DNA of 64,000 bases from Hemerocallis citrina (Eukaryota > Streptophyta > Magnoliopsida > Asparagales > Asphodelaceae): the NCBI GenBank assembly GCA_017893485.1, contig CM030364.1:245037818-245101817 (forward strand), in the 5' to 3' direction. Under the pieces are notes generated by a model that saw nothing but the letters and a program-made list of their open reading frames with translations, made no database searches and was not told the origin of the DNA. Below are positions 21,591-33,601 of this stretch, piece after piece. Position 1 is the first letter of the stretch; each line of letters opens with the position of its first letter. The position numbers and the translations under genes were made by a program.

Positions 21591-21775
21591 ATCCAGAAGA
21601 CTTGCAAGTGGATCTCTCCAACAAGGAAATACCATTAAAGATAATAGATCGTCAAGAGAAAGTGTTCCGGAGCAAGATCATTCTGATGGTCAAGGTTCTC
21701 TGGAGGAATCAATTCGTTGAGGAAGCGACTTGAGAGCCGAAGAGCCGAATGACCTACCCCGACTTATTTATGTAA
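21591..21775 (+). pseudogene. C-terminal chromodomain of element A, one nonsense codon
   Basis: After a frameshift, the codons from about 21594 read VDLSNKEIPLKIIDRQEKVF, then KVLWRNQFVEEAT, TGA at 21731-21733, then EPKSRMTYPDLFM and TAA at 21773-21775. The WRN...EEAT pattern with a following Trp-Glu is the chromodomain tail of Tekay-type chromoviruses; here the expected Trp codon is the TGA. Such domains are thought to bind modified histones and steer insertion to heterochromatin. This tail is the main evidence for the lineage of element A. Confidence 0.8.
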
Positions 21776-21824
21776 TTTTTGTTTTTCTTCTCACTAAGCG
21801 TAGTTCTGAGGATAGAACTATTCT

Positions 21825-21837
21825 AAGGTGGGAGTGA
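21825..21837 (+). other. Polypurine tract of element A
   Basis: AAGGTGGGAGTGA immediately before the 3' LTR start (TGTGACAACCC, 21838). It primes plus-strand DNA synthesis. Confidence 0.85.
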
Positions 21838-23719
21838 TGTGACAACCCTAATTTATATATACATATATAAATATAATTTATGGAGCCCCAAAGAACTATA
21901 TTTTTATTTGAATGAAACTAGGTGTAAAACTCCTTCATGAAACAAATACAAATCTACATTTTTGAGTTGGGCTTGAGAAGTCTAATGAGTTGTGAAACAA
22001 AACAGCAAAAAAAATGAAATGAATTGGCCGGCCAAAATGAGGAGGGAAAGGAGCTAGGGTTTAGGTTTTGTTTGAATTTGAAAGAAGATTCTTCATGATG
22101 TGTTGGTGAACCTTAAAGGGTTTGTCCATTCCAACACTCCATTGCCACCCCAATCCCTCAATCCCCTCCAAGGGAATCCCGGCCAATCCTATCAAGAAAA
22201 CACGCCCCTCTCACCCTATATCACTCTATATCACTCTCCCTCTCATCTTATTCACTCATCTCATTTCATACCTCTTCCACCATTCAAGAGAAGAAGAAGA
22301 AAAAAAGAGTCCTTCCTACACCCCATTGCTACAGATTTGAGAAGGAGGAACCATGGAGGAAGAACCAAGCAGAGGATGTGCAAGGAGCTAGGAGCAAAGG
22401 GGCAAAGGGCAAAGGTCAAAGCTAGGAGATTGGAGATTTCAATTTTCGTCTACAATACTGAGGTGGGTGTCTCTAAATCTTTTGATATGTTCATAAATTA
22501 TTTTTGTAGTGTTTCTTGAATTCCTGGAATGATTTGAGTGACTATGATATTTGATAAATTTGTTTGGATTCAAGTTTGTTTGGAATTTATTTTATAATTT
22601 TAAATTTCATAATTTTTGGAATTTATTTGGTATTTTAAATAATTACGAACTTGACTGCTGAATGTGTAGAAAACAGACTTGTTTTGTGTACAATTTTGAT
22701 TTTCAAAGATTAATAACTCTCTAACCACTGGAGAAATACAACTGAAATTTTAGTATGTATTGATAGCATGTGTCTAGATCCTAAATATAAAATTTCATTG
22801 AATTTGGACATCATTTTCTATGCCAATAAAATTCGTAAAGTCTCACTAGTTAATACGTAAAATAGAGCATGTCTACGTTACTGGCTTGAACATAAGCTTA
22901 TTTCTAATTGTCATAACTTGAAAAATACATGTTAGAATCATATGAAATTTGGATATATTATAATCCCATGTGTTAGGAGCTAGATTATAGAATTTCATGA
23001 ATTTTTGACACCATATGTTGTTTTAAATTGATTTTATCTCAAGACAGTTACTGTGATGTTCTGTGCTGGAAATTTGTATGCATGTTAAATATGGAATGAT
23101 AAGAGTATGTAAACTGTTTAATTTGAAGAAGCTTGTAACTAGGAAGCTGTAGTAGACACATGTATCTTTCTGAAATGTCTAAGATCTTATAATTTGGATC
23201 AGTATACAAATTTTAATGAATTTTAGAAGTGACAACAGAAACACAAAGATTCAAAAAGCTCACTATTTTGCACTATGCCTATGAGATTGAGTTTGAACTT
23301 GTAGAATCTGAATTTTAGGTTGTTGTTGTGGGTCATAAATCATGTTGTGGATGTGGGAATGAGTCGGGACTTAATTTTTCTAAAGTTTCATGTTAAGAGT
23401 AGCTTATATGTGCTTGTAGACCACAATATAGACATGGTTGTTCACTGTTTTGAAGTAGAAATTATGATGAATGTTTATGTATTGTTGTTGATCACTTGGG
23501 GATGAGATTCATGCCTAATGTGTACTTGTGCTTGCTTTCTACTTTGAGTAGAAGCATGAGGAGCATTCGATCGCATTTCTTTGAAGAAATGGGACCGGGA
23601 ATGACTCCGTTTTGGCATGAATGCCAATTGTATGCTTGCTGTTTGGAAATGTGATTTTTCATTTTTAGGGCTCTTTAGCACTCTTTTTAAGTAGTCTTGG
23701 TGTAAGATTTGTTCCTAGG
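21838..23719 (+). repeat. 3' LTR of element A, cut off at 23719
   Basis: Matches 1514-3535 of the 5' LTR with many substitutions and a deletion of over 100 bp (near 22575). It carries the same donor-like site at 22463. Similarity to the 5' LTR stops at 23719, where the 'TGTCACGC' end of minus-strand LTR E begins. The last five bases, CTAGG, are the candidate target-site copy. The other half of this LTR (about 1.9 kb) should lie beyond the right edge of the window. Confidence 0.85.
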
Positions 23720-23916
23720 TGTCACGCACTGCTTCCCAAAAATATGGAAATGAGTATATGACATTGGCCCAGTGAATGACTAACGTCACCCATAAGTTGT
23801 TTATCCGATCAACTCAACAATATAATCAATATAAAACATTTGTGTAGGCAATAATAATAATCTCATGAACAGTAATACTTGGAATGAAGCAATATAAAAT
23901 ATCCAAATACAATAAT

Positions 23917-24235
23917 CACTACTAATCGGAATGGATTTAACGGCATTTTTTTGGGTCTATGGCGGCGCTTATAAACGCCGCCATAGATGATAGCGGCGAT
24001 AATAATAACGCCGTGCGTAACGCCGTTGTATCGAGCGTCGGGACAAACCATAGGTCTATCACGGTGCTTTTTTAGACCGCTGTTACAAGCCATAGGTCTA
24101 TAACGGCATTTTTTAAAAGCGCCGTTATAGACCTATAGCTTGTAACGGTGCTTTTTAAAACCGTCGTTACAATTCGTAGGTCTATAACAACACTTTTAAA
24201 AAGCACCATTATAGGTTCAATTTTTTTTTAAAAAA
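23917..24235 (+). repeat. Left terminal and subterminal repeats of the CACTA element
   Basis: After the CACTAC end, about nine short units in both orientations contain 'ataacggc', 'cgccgttata' or close variants, e.g. 'ggtctataacggc' near 24088 and its inverse 'gcgccgttatagac' near 24120. Such motifs are the usual transposase-binding arrays of plant CACTA elements. Confidence 0.85.
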
Positions 24236-26803
24236 AATTCGCCACGTTTGGTGGATCGATATGTATCCCGGCATCGGGTTTTTTCCCACTATTTTAAAAA
24301 TAGGTCACAAATTCAAAATATCTATAGTCACATCAAATTTTAAAGTTCAAATCTTAAAATCACTAATAGCATAATAAACTATATAATCATGGACCACAAT
24401 AAACAATAATTACTTGTCTAAAAATGGCCATACGAAGAGTTAGAAATATACATGTTATACATCAATTTCTTTAACAAAACATAAATTCAGTTTCGACAAA
24501 ACATAAAAAGACTATAGTCCAAATTAAACTAAACTATGGCAAAGTCTACTGCTGTTGCTCGGCATTGCTTTCATTCCCATTGATATTTCACCCAGATGTA
24601 TGTGCGTGACTAGAAGTCGATGGAATTCGCTGGCTCTGTATAATTCACAATAGTGTCATTTATTAGTTTATTCAGTACACTAGTCACCGCACCAGTCAAA
24701 TGCAATAGTTAAATTTCATGCTAATATCGTAAAATGTTGCTGAACGATATATCTTTCATCAAATAAATGCAAGATTTTATGCAAATATCTTAGGATAATC
24801 TCTGATTTGGCTTTCCAACACAAAAATTTTCTGTGATGTATCGTTCATGTTCACTTTGCAAGTCAGATCCCCATTTAACTTGCTTGCAGAGTGAAAGTTA
24901 GCATTATGTCAATATCTGCAGGTCTATGATTTTATTAGAAGGACCTGATCAATTTTTACCATCATCCTGAAAAATCTATCACATAGTACTTAAAATTCAA
25001 AAAATTTAAACAGTATAATTTTGAACAGTCAATACTGAAACAATTGCTGATCTTTTTCCTGCTTACCAGCAAATTTAGATCCAGATATAACTGAACAAGC
25101 TGAAGGATGTTGGTTCCACTAATAGATGATGAATCCCTCATAAATTTATGATAAAAATGCTAATGATATTAACACCTCCATACCATAAAAAAGTAAGCTA
25201 AAGAGAATTCACCTCTCTGAAATTACACCAGGATTATAACTGTCAGAAATGCAGCACATTGGTAAGCGGGGAAAAGATAGATTTTCAGATATGCATCTTG
25301 ATTTAATTAGAGAGAAAATTTTAGCGCTATTAAAATTTTAATGGCACTAATTTTTTTTATAAAAGTATTGTTAGTTGTAAATAACGGAATTCAATAGTTG
25401 TTATTAAATCAAGATGCATTCCGAAACTTAATATTTTAATAGCGCCAAATTTTAAGTGGTGTTGAGAGAAGATAACTGAATTCTATAGTTTTTGTTATAG
25501 AGTTCAGTCTTTATGGAAAGTTTGTAGGGTTCTCGAGCATGAATTATGAAACAAAGGATCAGTATAATTCTATAGTACTGATCACAGAGGTCAGTAATGG
25601 TGTCATACTTAAGTCGTTTATACTTTAACTATTCGCAACAAACTTACAAACAATCTATATCTATAAACCAATGTCAATGGTCAAAAACATACCTCAAGTG
25701 AAGTGCAATGAAATGTTTGCCTTTTGCTTTCATCCTCTGGATTAATAGTTCACCCATTTCCACTATTTGATTAGTGAATCTTAATGCGGAACATGGATAA
25801 CCTACATGATATACTCAAAGAACTTGGGAACAAGATTTTTTAATGAAATTTCTGGTGTAAATCCCAATGTGCTGCATATTAAATGTAAGCACTACCACTA
25901 AGTAAGCACTAAATGGCTAACAGAATTATAACTATCACTAAATCATTTGAAGAAGAAAAAAACCCATCGCAAAATCAGAATTTTTTCCGAAAGACCTGGG
26001 AACTCTTTTATTCTCACAACTTAAATTTGTAAGAGAGTGCATTTGTTTCCCTATAATAATTCACAGATGCAAGCAGACTAAAATTGACTGCATCCCTAGA
26101 CACTGATATGTTGCCGTCATGTTCTTCCAGCTCTACCATATCAGCAACATGTTGCAGAATTCTTCCTTCTCAGCTCCCTGATTCTCACATAGCAAAGCCA
26201 TAGCAGATGATCCATACTCAGGAATTTCTATATTAAGGCTTTAGCAAATTAGTTTGGTTTAGCAGGTCATTGGTTAGATATGTTTGTTCCCTGAATAACA
26301 AATAGGCACATTGATCTCTAACGGTAAAGTAAAAAATGTGATTCTTGATATGCTTCCTGTTTTATGAAAAAATAGACAAATCAATTTGCGCTGGATCAGA
26401 AGCTCATATGTTCTCATTATTAAGAACTTATTACATTGAGGAAGTTAACTTACTTTAGGGCGAGCTCAGTATGTTGAAGCCTATAATAAAAGACATTATG
26501 CAAACATCAATCAGTTTTGCTAGAGCCTACAATCATATACATTATGCATACACAAAAAGTGAGAAAACCGTTTCAATTAATTAAATTCATCAAATTTCTG
26601 ACAGTAAAAATGTTTTATGTATCAAAAAAAAAAATTTATATACTATTTTGCTGTTTGTTTAATATTTCTTTATGCTCATACGTGAGAAACTTAACATCTA
26701 CACAATATATACTTCCTAGCAATAATGAACATTAGGGCTTCCTTCTCCCATCCTTAATGAAAAAACTAGATACACGCTTTCAAACGGCAGAAATAGAAAT
26801 TTA
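24236..26803 (-). other. CACTA interior without a recognised gene; possible exon scraps
   Basis: AT-rich. On the minus strand, 26070-26190 reads without stops as ...VADMVELEEHDGNISVSRD, then a hydrophobic stretch; another short open stretch near 24835-24935 includes LNGDLTCKVNMND. Neither matches a family I know. They could be the end of the captured locus, remnants of another captured gene, or chance. The interleaved inverted repeats at 25291-25457 are also here. I see no transposase. Confidence 0.3.
25291..25457 (+). repeat. Two interleaved inverted repeats inside the CACTA element
   Basis: 'atgcatcttgatttaa' (25291-25306) is perfectly complementary to 25404-25419. The neighbouring 'ttttagcgctattaaaat' (about 25317-25336) is nearly complementary to about 25437-25457. 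The order is A-B-A'-B', so the two stems cannot nest. Confidence 0.7.
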
Positions 26804-29000
26804 ACCTTCAAAACCATTGAGCTCCTGAATTAATGACTGCGGTTCCAAAAGCTGATGGATATCAGAGACACCCAAGTCTCCTGATAACTTCGAGCATAAC
26901 TGCAATTACCATAGAAGATAGCTTCTTACACATACAGACTACATTAGAAAAACTACCACAAACTATGACCTATTTTTGAGAAATATCATACGTGTGCCTA
27001 CCATAAACCTTGTGATGAAATATAACTGAGCCATGTAATAGCAAGCACATGTTTTGCCTTTATCTTCCTCATTTTACCATTTCATATCTATATATATCAG
27101 ATAAAGCGAAGGCAATTTACCTATCTATATAATAAGGAATCTCCATGCAACTTCCGTAATTCCACAACATACAGAGATGGACTGAGCTCAAACACCTGAT
27201 AGAGAAGCATCCATTTTTTATTGATATATATTTGATATGTATTTATTGTATACGTAAATAATGATGGCTAGTAAAAAAAAAAACTCGATTTACTTCTGCA
27301 GCGACGGAGAAGGAGCCTGGGCTTTTGAGGCTGGATGATCCCCTGTTCTGTTGCATTACTTTCAACTGTCGATAGATAAATAATATGTTAGTATTATTTA
27401 GGTTATAAAAGCATATAGGCTTTGGAGATGGTATAAGGCATAACAATTTAGTTACACCAACCTTGTTATTTCCCTTCTGGACCTGGAATCCCATTTCTCT
27501 AACAATTTTCTCAATCTTCTTTAAAAGATCTTTTGGCGAATAGTTGGAAGTGAACCTAATCTTTCTTTCAGAAACAACCTACAATTACGAAGTTAATATC
27601 ATCAATAAATTTTCACAGCATAGGAATAGTATATTGGCTCCCAACATATTCATGACTTGTAGCTCACCTCTGATTCAAAAAATCCGAAAGGTTGAGGTAT
27701 GAGGACATGCTAATCAACTGAAACGCATTGATGGGGCTAGGAGCTTTGCAGCCATTTCCATCTACTTCATTGGGCTTCATCAAAGAAACCATAATATCAG
27801 TTTCAACAGTACAGAATAACTATTATCATTTAATGAAAATGAAACAAGCATATAAAATGACTAAAACCTCTTTAACTGTCGCAACTAAATCACCAAACCG
27901 CCTATCTTCTTCATCGTCATCATATGGGATGACAGGAGTGTAATCTTGTTTAAACCAATCATCTTCTTTAATTCCATCTATATTTATTCGAGTATAAGGG
28001 TTGAGGTCAAGGATCATTCTAATCAAGTTCTGAGCTCCACGAGAAAGACACTTGGGAACCTGGTACTCTCCCTTTGAGATCTGTACTTCCCCGAGGAAAA
28101 AATAATATCAGATAACAAATTTTAAATATGAACTTACTATCTATGAATTTTTTTTACACACCTTCTGATAAAGAATAGTGATATTCCTGTCATCAAATGG
28201 AAAATATCCTGTAAGAATGACGTAAAGGATAACCCCACAAGACCAGATATCTGACATGGCACCGTCGTATCCTCTGTTTGAAAGAACCTAAAAAAGTGGG
28301 CAACAGAATTTTAACAAAATATTTCAATTTCGACGATAAGCAGAAGCCATTTCATGCACTAGGGTTTACCTCAGGGGCAATATAGTTTGGACTCCCACAG
28401 GTTGTATGTGATAACCCATCATTCTGATTTACAAAAAGATCAGTTTAAAATTATAAGCAGTTGAAAACACAACATAAAAATTCTTCAAAGGATAGAATGC
28501 ACTAATGTATCATACCCCAAGATGTTGAGGCAGAGCACTCAGACAAAAATCTAATATCTTAATGTTCCCTTTTGCATCAACGAGAACATTTTCTGGCTGC
28601 AAAAGTAGAAGCATGTTTACCCGATTCAAAACAATGATATGCGCAGTGCGATGCAACTTAGTTATGCAAGTTCAAGAGTGCATTGTTAAATATTTTTTTG
28701 CTTCTTTAATCCACTTATATGATCTTCCTTCTAATAAATGCAAACATTGCCAAACATTTGTAGTGCATCTCACTCAACTATTGACCAACAAATTCCAAAC
28801 TATCAGCTTTAGATTTTGTTTTATTTATACCGGTGAAAGGAACTATTATCGACTATTCTTTTCCCATGTGATTAAGAATTGCAATGGGGTACCTTCAAGT
28901 CCCTATGGTAAGCACCCTTGTTGTGGCAATAACTTATACCATCAATTAGCTACTGAAAAACCCTTCGACCTTCCTGTTCTGAAAGTTTTCCTTTACCATC
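26804..29000 (-). pseudogene. Captured CIPK (SnRK3-type) kinase gene fragment with introns intact
   Basis: Ten exons are visible on the minus strand with GT-AG borders. Kinase domain: 28893-29000 (catalytic loop YHRDLK), 28516-28596 (PENVLVDAKGNIKI, then DFC), 28370-28423 (TTCGSPNYIAPE), 28162-28287 ([21 protein letters not shown]) and 27868-28080 (LNPYTRINIDGIKEDDWF). Regulatory region: 27668 to about 27783 (NAF motif in SPINAFQLISMSSYLNLSDF), 27462-27578, 27294-27365, 27121-27195 and about 26804-26899. The NAF motif binds CBL calcium sensors and marks plant CBL-interacting kinases; the many introns point to the intron-rich CIPK clade. Missing: the first exon(s) with the glycine loop and ATP-binding lysine. 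Damage: an in-frame TAG near the start of the 28893-29000 exon, DFG changed to DFC, and TAG at the 27121 exon end. It cannot make an active kinase but could produce chimeric or antisense RNA. Confidence 0.85.
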
Positions 29001-29222
29001 CTATCAAATATTCAAAACCAAGGGGAAAATTTAGATCATTGTTACATAATTTTGGCTCAAATTGTCAAAAAGTCGAAGAAAAGAAAAAATGGACGATAGA
29101 CCACAACAAAATGGATGATAGATCCATAGATACATTATATCAAACACTTACCTTGCACCTAAACCAATCCCTACCCATTTTCGGGTAAATCCAAAAACAT
29201 GAATTAAAGAGGAGGCGAAAAC

Positions 29223-29480
29223 TTACCATAAATGAAATCGACGGGGAAAAGGGGTTAGGGTTCGAGAATGAGTGGGAGGATTTGGAATGGAGGTCGGAGT
29301 TGACGATGGAGGTGAGGATGATGGAGTTTGAGTTGGGTTTCGGTGGAAGGGGGAGAAGACGATGGTGATGATGGTGATGATGGGTGGTCGGGCTCGGGAA
29401 TCAAAGAGCAAGGGAGGCGTGCGGCTGGAGGGGGGGACGACGGCAAGGAATTGGTGAGGGATTTGAGATAGGGTTTTGAG
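29223..29480 (-). other. Possible 5' leader exon upstream of the captured CIPK exons
   Basis: On the minus strand this is C/T- and Pro/Ser-codon-rich DNA like a plant 5' UTR or first exon, ending in ATG^GTAAGT with the donor at 29222. The next acceptor is the CIPK exon at 29000 (ttgatag^G), giving a 222-bp intron. It does not encode the kinase N-lobe. It is either a foreign exon joined to the CIPK fragment or the gene's own untranslated exon with the N-lobe exon deleted. Confidence 0.4.
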
Positions 29481-29579
29481 AGAGAGAGAGGGGGAGAGAG
29501 AGTAAATTAGAGGCTGGGAAATGAAAAGTAAATTAGAGGGAGGAATGAAAATTGGGGGAGGGGAGCGCAGGTTAGAAAA

Positions 29580-29749
29580 TTTTAGGCCTATTGCGGTGTT
29601 TATGTAATAAAACGCCGTTATAGCCTATTTCTGTCTCGTCATTCTCGATGAACGCCGGTATAGAAGGGGGTATATTTTTTTGCTTTATTTCTAAATGTCT
29701 ACCCCGACGCTTCTACCAAACGCCGGGATAGACGTTTTATTTTGTAGTG
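29580..29749 (-). repeat. Right terminal and subterminal repeats of the CACTA element
   Basis: Units such as 'cctattgcggtg', 'aacgccgttatagcctat', 'aacgccggtatag' and 'aacgccgggatag' lead to the terminal ...TTTTGTAGTG. They match the left-end array in inverted orientation. Confidence 0.85.
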
Positions 29750-32700
29750 AATCCAACATCTGGAAACAAATAATAAAATCCGGGACATAAGCCTAATACA
29801 ATAATAAATCAAAATACAATAATAACAAGTCTCAATACATTAAGTTCAATAAAATAATAAGCAATTAGAAAGCATTAAATCTTCAGAAAGTTTGTTCTCC
29901 AATTCTAGCAGGTAATTCTCCATAATCACTTGTGAACACTTCATCTAAAAAGAGGAGAAAAATTGTCTTAAGAGCAAGTCATGGACAACAAGTAGAGAAA
30001 GTAAGGAACAATGAAATAACGATATAACAATGATTTCAATGGATCAATAGGAGTCAATAACATGGGACAATAGTAATAATCAATATCATGATAATCGATG
30101 CAATTGGTGTAACAATAATCCAATAATCGGTAACAATATTCAATGATCAATATTAATAACACTTATGCAATCTTTGATATCAATAGGAACAATGATAAAC
30201 AATGTGCAATATTGATGTCGTGTCAATTCTTAAGTCTATTATTCATTTTAATCCTAACTAATGCTCGTACTACTGTATTCCATACTAAAGGTTTGATGCA
30301 TACAATCAATTTCTTTTAGACTTAAGTGGAAGATTCTATAGATAATTTACACAGCACGATAACATTATTTGCAGTATTGGTGCACATTGGTTGGCTCAAT
30401 AATAATAAAACAATACACGATCAATTGGGATACTGTGTTAGTAATCTAACAATAAACCGATAACAATAACATTTGCCAACAGACAATATTTTGGAAAACA
30501 TGGTCCAAACTTTCGTGTACAGTCACTATGTCATCAACTACTCCAGTCAATCCCTTAAACCTCGGCTTATTAATTATTTTATTAATGCAACAATACAATA
30601 TGCAAATATGTGACATCAGATGAACGATGGTAACAATAGGGAAACAATAGGATGGTAAAAAATGTTAATAAATCATTAGGATCATGAAATACAACAGACA
30701 CACTTCGATTCATGCAATACTACGATATAGGAATAATTAAATTAAGAAAAGCCGAAAAGTAAAATTCTAGACAGCAAGAGTATTCTGTACAATAATATAA
30801 TTTCCTGCTGTTTCAGAAATCGAAAACTAAATCTGTCAGAAATTCTAGAAACTAGAAATCCCAACGAATCCAAAGCATGTTTAAAGTGAAAAATCCCACA
30901 ATAGTAGCTAGGTCAACCACACCATTCTTTACAGATTTTATGTTCATGCAGAAACTCGACATCATGTTGTTATAATTTTAGAAATAGTAAAAACTCGATA
31001 TAAAATTCATTAAAAATATTTATTAAACTTAGACATGTTAACTAATGTTCTGGAAATTTTCAGGGCAATATTTTATCATTTGATCAGCTTTTTAACAGTT
31101 TAAACATGAAACATACAAGAATCTGAAAATCTGGAAATAAAAACACAGCTGTAGTAAAACAAGCATAACTTTTGCTACACAACTCAGAATTCAGAAATTC
31201 AAGATGTTCTAGAAACTAGAAAGATAAGAATACAATTCTTATTCAGAAATTTATTCATTTTAAGATCATTTACTGGTTCGTAAATAACATACAACATACA
31301 TACAGAAAGCAACATAAAGGTTTTAGGGTATTTTTGATGAAATAATTTAATTAAATATGATGGGTATCAATTCTATTAGTCGATAATCTTCATAATGAGT
31401 ATGATGGGTATACAACATGATCAATAAGATTAAGAACACATACATACATTAATTTTTCATCAATCAAACATCAATCGATCAATCAAATATACAACCTAGC
31501 AATTGTTAATTCTACAATAGATTAGTTGTGTGACAATCATATGGATAACTCTATTATCAATTCTATATGCACACATGAAAGATTCAATCTTTGGAGTCAA
31601 TAGAAGCAAGAAATCAAGTAAAATGGGGTTAGCTCGTGTAAACCCTCAATATACCCAACGAAAGAGATGATCAATGTACAATACGATAAACAATGGGATC
31701 TATTTGCAAGAGTTTCAACAAAACTTGAATTTCATTTAATAACAATTCAAGAGAAAAGTAACTTGCCTTATAGACGAAGAAATCGAATACCAAGAATAAC
31801 GGGATGAGAATCCCGAAGCAGCGAACCCACGAACACACAAAATAACACATGTATACTATGTGCAATAGAGGAACAAAGCAACAACAGCAAAAACAGAGCA
31901 ATTGACGGCAACTTAACTAAAGAGCATGGGGCTGGAGGGGGTCTTCAGCATCGCAGGCGGTGCCGCGATGGGGACGGGAGTGTCGGGGTGGCGCTACTGT
32001 GTTGGTCGACGGGACAAAGGAGCAGCAGCGAGGGTTTGGTTTGGCGCTGCTGTTGATCGGAAACATGGCAAAGGGGCGAGGAGCAAGGGGGTTTCGGGTC
32101 TGGGCATTGACAGTGTAACACCCCGGCAAAATAAAATGATTTATTTTTCATTACTAAATAATATTATACTGGTAAAATTGACTATTTTGACTATTTTCTT
32201 GAAATTGCAATTTTGCACGTCCAACCCATGTGAAGAGTTAGAAAATTTTGAATTCTTAAAGTTTTATGGTTAATTATTGATTTTCCTCATTTATTTATGA
32301 TATTTTAATTTTCAGATTTATTTGAATTTATTTGACTATTTTATGAATTTTTCAATTTTACATGTGCAAAACAAGTGCAAATAGGTTTTTTTGGTTCAAA
32401 TCTCCAATTTTAAATTTTTGGATACATTCTACTATTTATAATTAAGTACATCCTAAATTTTGGGATCTTTCTGAGTAAAGATACTATTTTATAAATACTT
32501 CGAAAGAGATGGGCTTTTATGTAAAAAGTCATTTGGATCTAAAAGAAATAATGAATTTTTTTTTTTACTGATTTTTGGGCTTGCCATGGTCATCATTGAA
32601 AATAAAATCTATTTAAATTTTATTTAGAGTTGATTTGTTAAAGATTTAAACAAATATGATGTTTTTGCAAATATGGAATTTAAGTGGATCTTGTGCAAAT

Positions 32701-33601
32701 ATTTTCTTGGAAAGTAAAAGTCAGAAATTTTAATTGGAAAATCTAATATGTATTAGTAGATATTATTTCTAAATTTTCTGGATTTTTACGAATATTAATT
32801 GACCTATTTGCAAATATAATAAAAAAAGGGACTTTTGTGCAAAATTACCACTTGGAGTGAAACTCCCGATTTTCAGATTTTTGGTCTGGGCATGATGCCT
32901 AGTCAAATCAAAGGTAAAGAGTTTACTTTTTTTATATAATAAATTTAGTTTATTTTGCAAGTTTTGATAAAGAAGGGGTTTTTTTTTTGTTGCAAAATTG
33001 CCACTTAGAGGGCAAAAAGTACAATTTTGTTTTTCTGGGTTTTTAAACAGTGCCGGCCGATATTAGGGTTGTTGTTTTTTTTTTAATCTCAATTAAGTTG
33101 GTTTTATCTAATTTCCAAGTATAAGGATTTATATATGTAAAGATATATTTAAAAGAGATACTTTGCAAATCTACTTACAAACTCTAAAAACCCTACTTTC
33201 GGCCTATTTTAAAGGTGAGGTGCATCCATCTCTTTGCTGCACAACACAAAAAGATTTCTTTATTATTATTTTCTTGGAGTTTCAAAGCGAGGATCTTGGT
33301 TTTCTTTCGAAAGGAGAGATTTTCTTATTTTCTTTATTATCTTCGGTTGATTCTTCAATAAGGTGAGTGACATATGTTTGTTTTTGTATTGTCCTATGCA
33401 TGTTGTATGTGATGATTTGTTTATTAGAAAGCATGTTAGGAGTTTGTATGATATATATAATAAAACACAAAGAAAGCTATCAAGTGGCTCACATTCAATC
33501 TCTCCCAAAATCAATGAACCAGATCTACTCTCACAAAACATATTTTCCCGCCCAAAATTTCAAATTCCAAAACCAAAAAATTCAAACCCCAAAACACATT
33601 A

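Larger units (their letters stand above)
1514..23719 (+). mobile_element. Element A: Ty3/gypsy chromovirus (Tekay/Del-like), degenerate and interrupted
   Basis: A full-structure LTR retrotransposon: long 5' LTR (1514-5386), tRNA-iMet-type PBS, accessory ORF, gag with two zinc knuckles, protease, RT, RNase H, integrase, a C-terminal chromodomain, a purine-rich tract, and the first 1.9 kb of the 3' LTR. Long LTRs, the Met PBS and the chromodomain tail together indicate the Tekay/Del chromovirus lineage. Two later insertions split pol: the B composite at 8234-15394 and solo LTR C at 16041-19903. Several stops, at least two frameshifts and a lost RT active site make it inactive. The LTRs differ clearly, including a deletion of more than 100 bp in the 3' copy, so it is one of the oldest elements here. 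Confidence 0.9.
23917..29749 (-). mobile_element. CACTA (En/Spm-type) DNA transposon carrying a captured CIPK gene, 5.83 kb
   Basis: The left end is CACTACTAATC and the right end, read from the other strand, is CACTACAAAAT. Both are flanked by a 3-bp target duplication, AAT (23914-23916 and 29750-29752), the size made by CACTA transposases. Both ends have subterminal clusters of short inverted units of the 'ggtctataacggcg' kind. I find no transposase (TNP2-like) frame, so it is non-autonomous. Most of the right half is a kinase gene fragment on the minus strand with its introns. The element lies inside LTR E. The strand given is that of the captured gene. Confidence 0.9.
23720..32113 (-). mobile_element. 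LTR E (minus-strand gypsy LTR, D family), split by a CACTA element
   Basis: The terminus TGTCACGCACTGCTTCCCAA matches the LTR ends of D (TGTCATGCCCCGCTTCCC at 47389 and TATCACGCCTCGCTTCCC at 55495). The parts 23720-23916 and 29750-32113 align with 47389-49600 of D, e.g. 'ggttagctcgtgtaaa' (31629 and 49207) and 'aataacgggat(c/g)agaatccc' (31794 and 49392). Removing the CACTA element and one AAT copy restores 'ataatccaaca', as in D. At 32114 it is cut by LTR G. No coding frame is present; ORFs at 31926-32273 are chance frames in GC-rich LTR DNA. Confidence 0.75.

Noticed and set aside
28562..29188. 208-codon + strand ORF
   Set aside because: It is antisense to CIPK exons and introns; the minus strand shows the real exons with splice sites.
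31926..32273. 115-codon + strand ORF
   Set aside because: It spans the junction of LTRs E and G, so it is an accidental fusion of repeat sequence.
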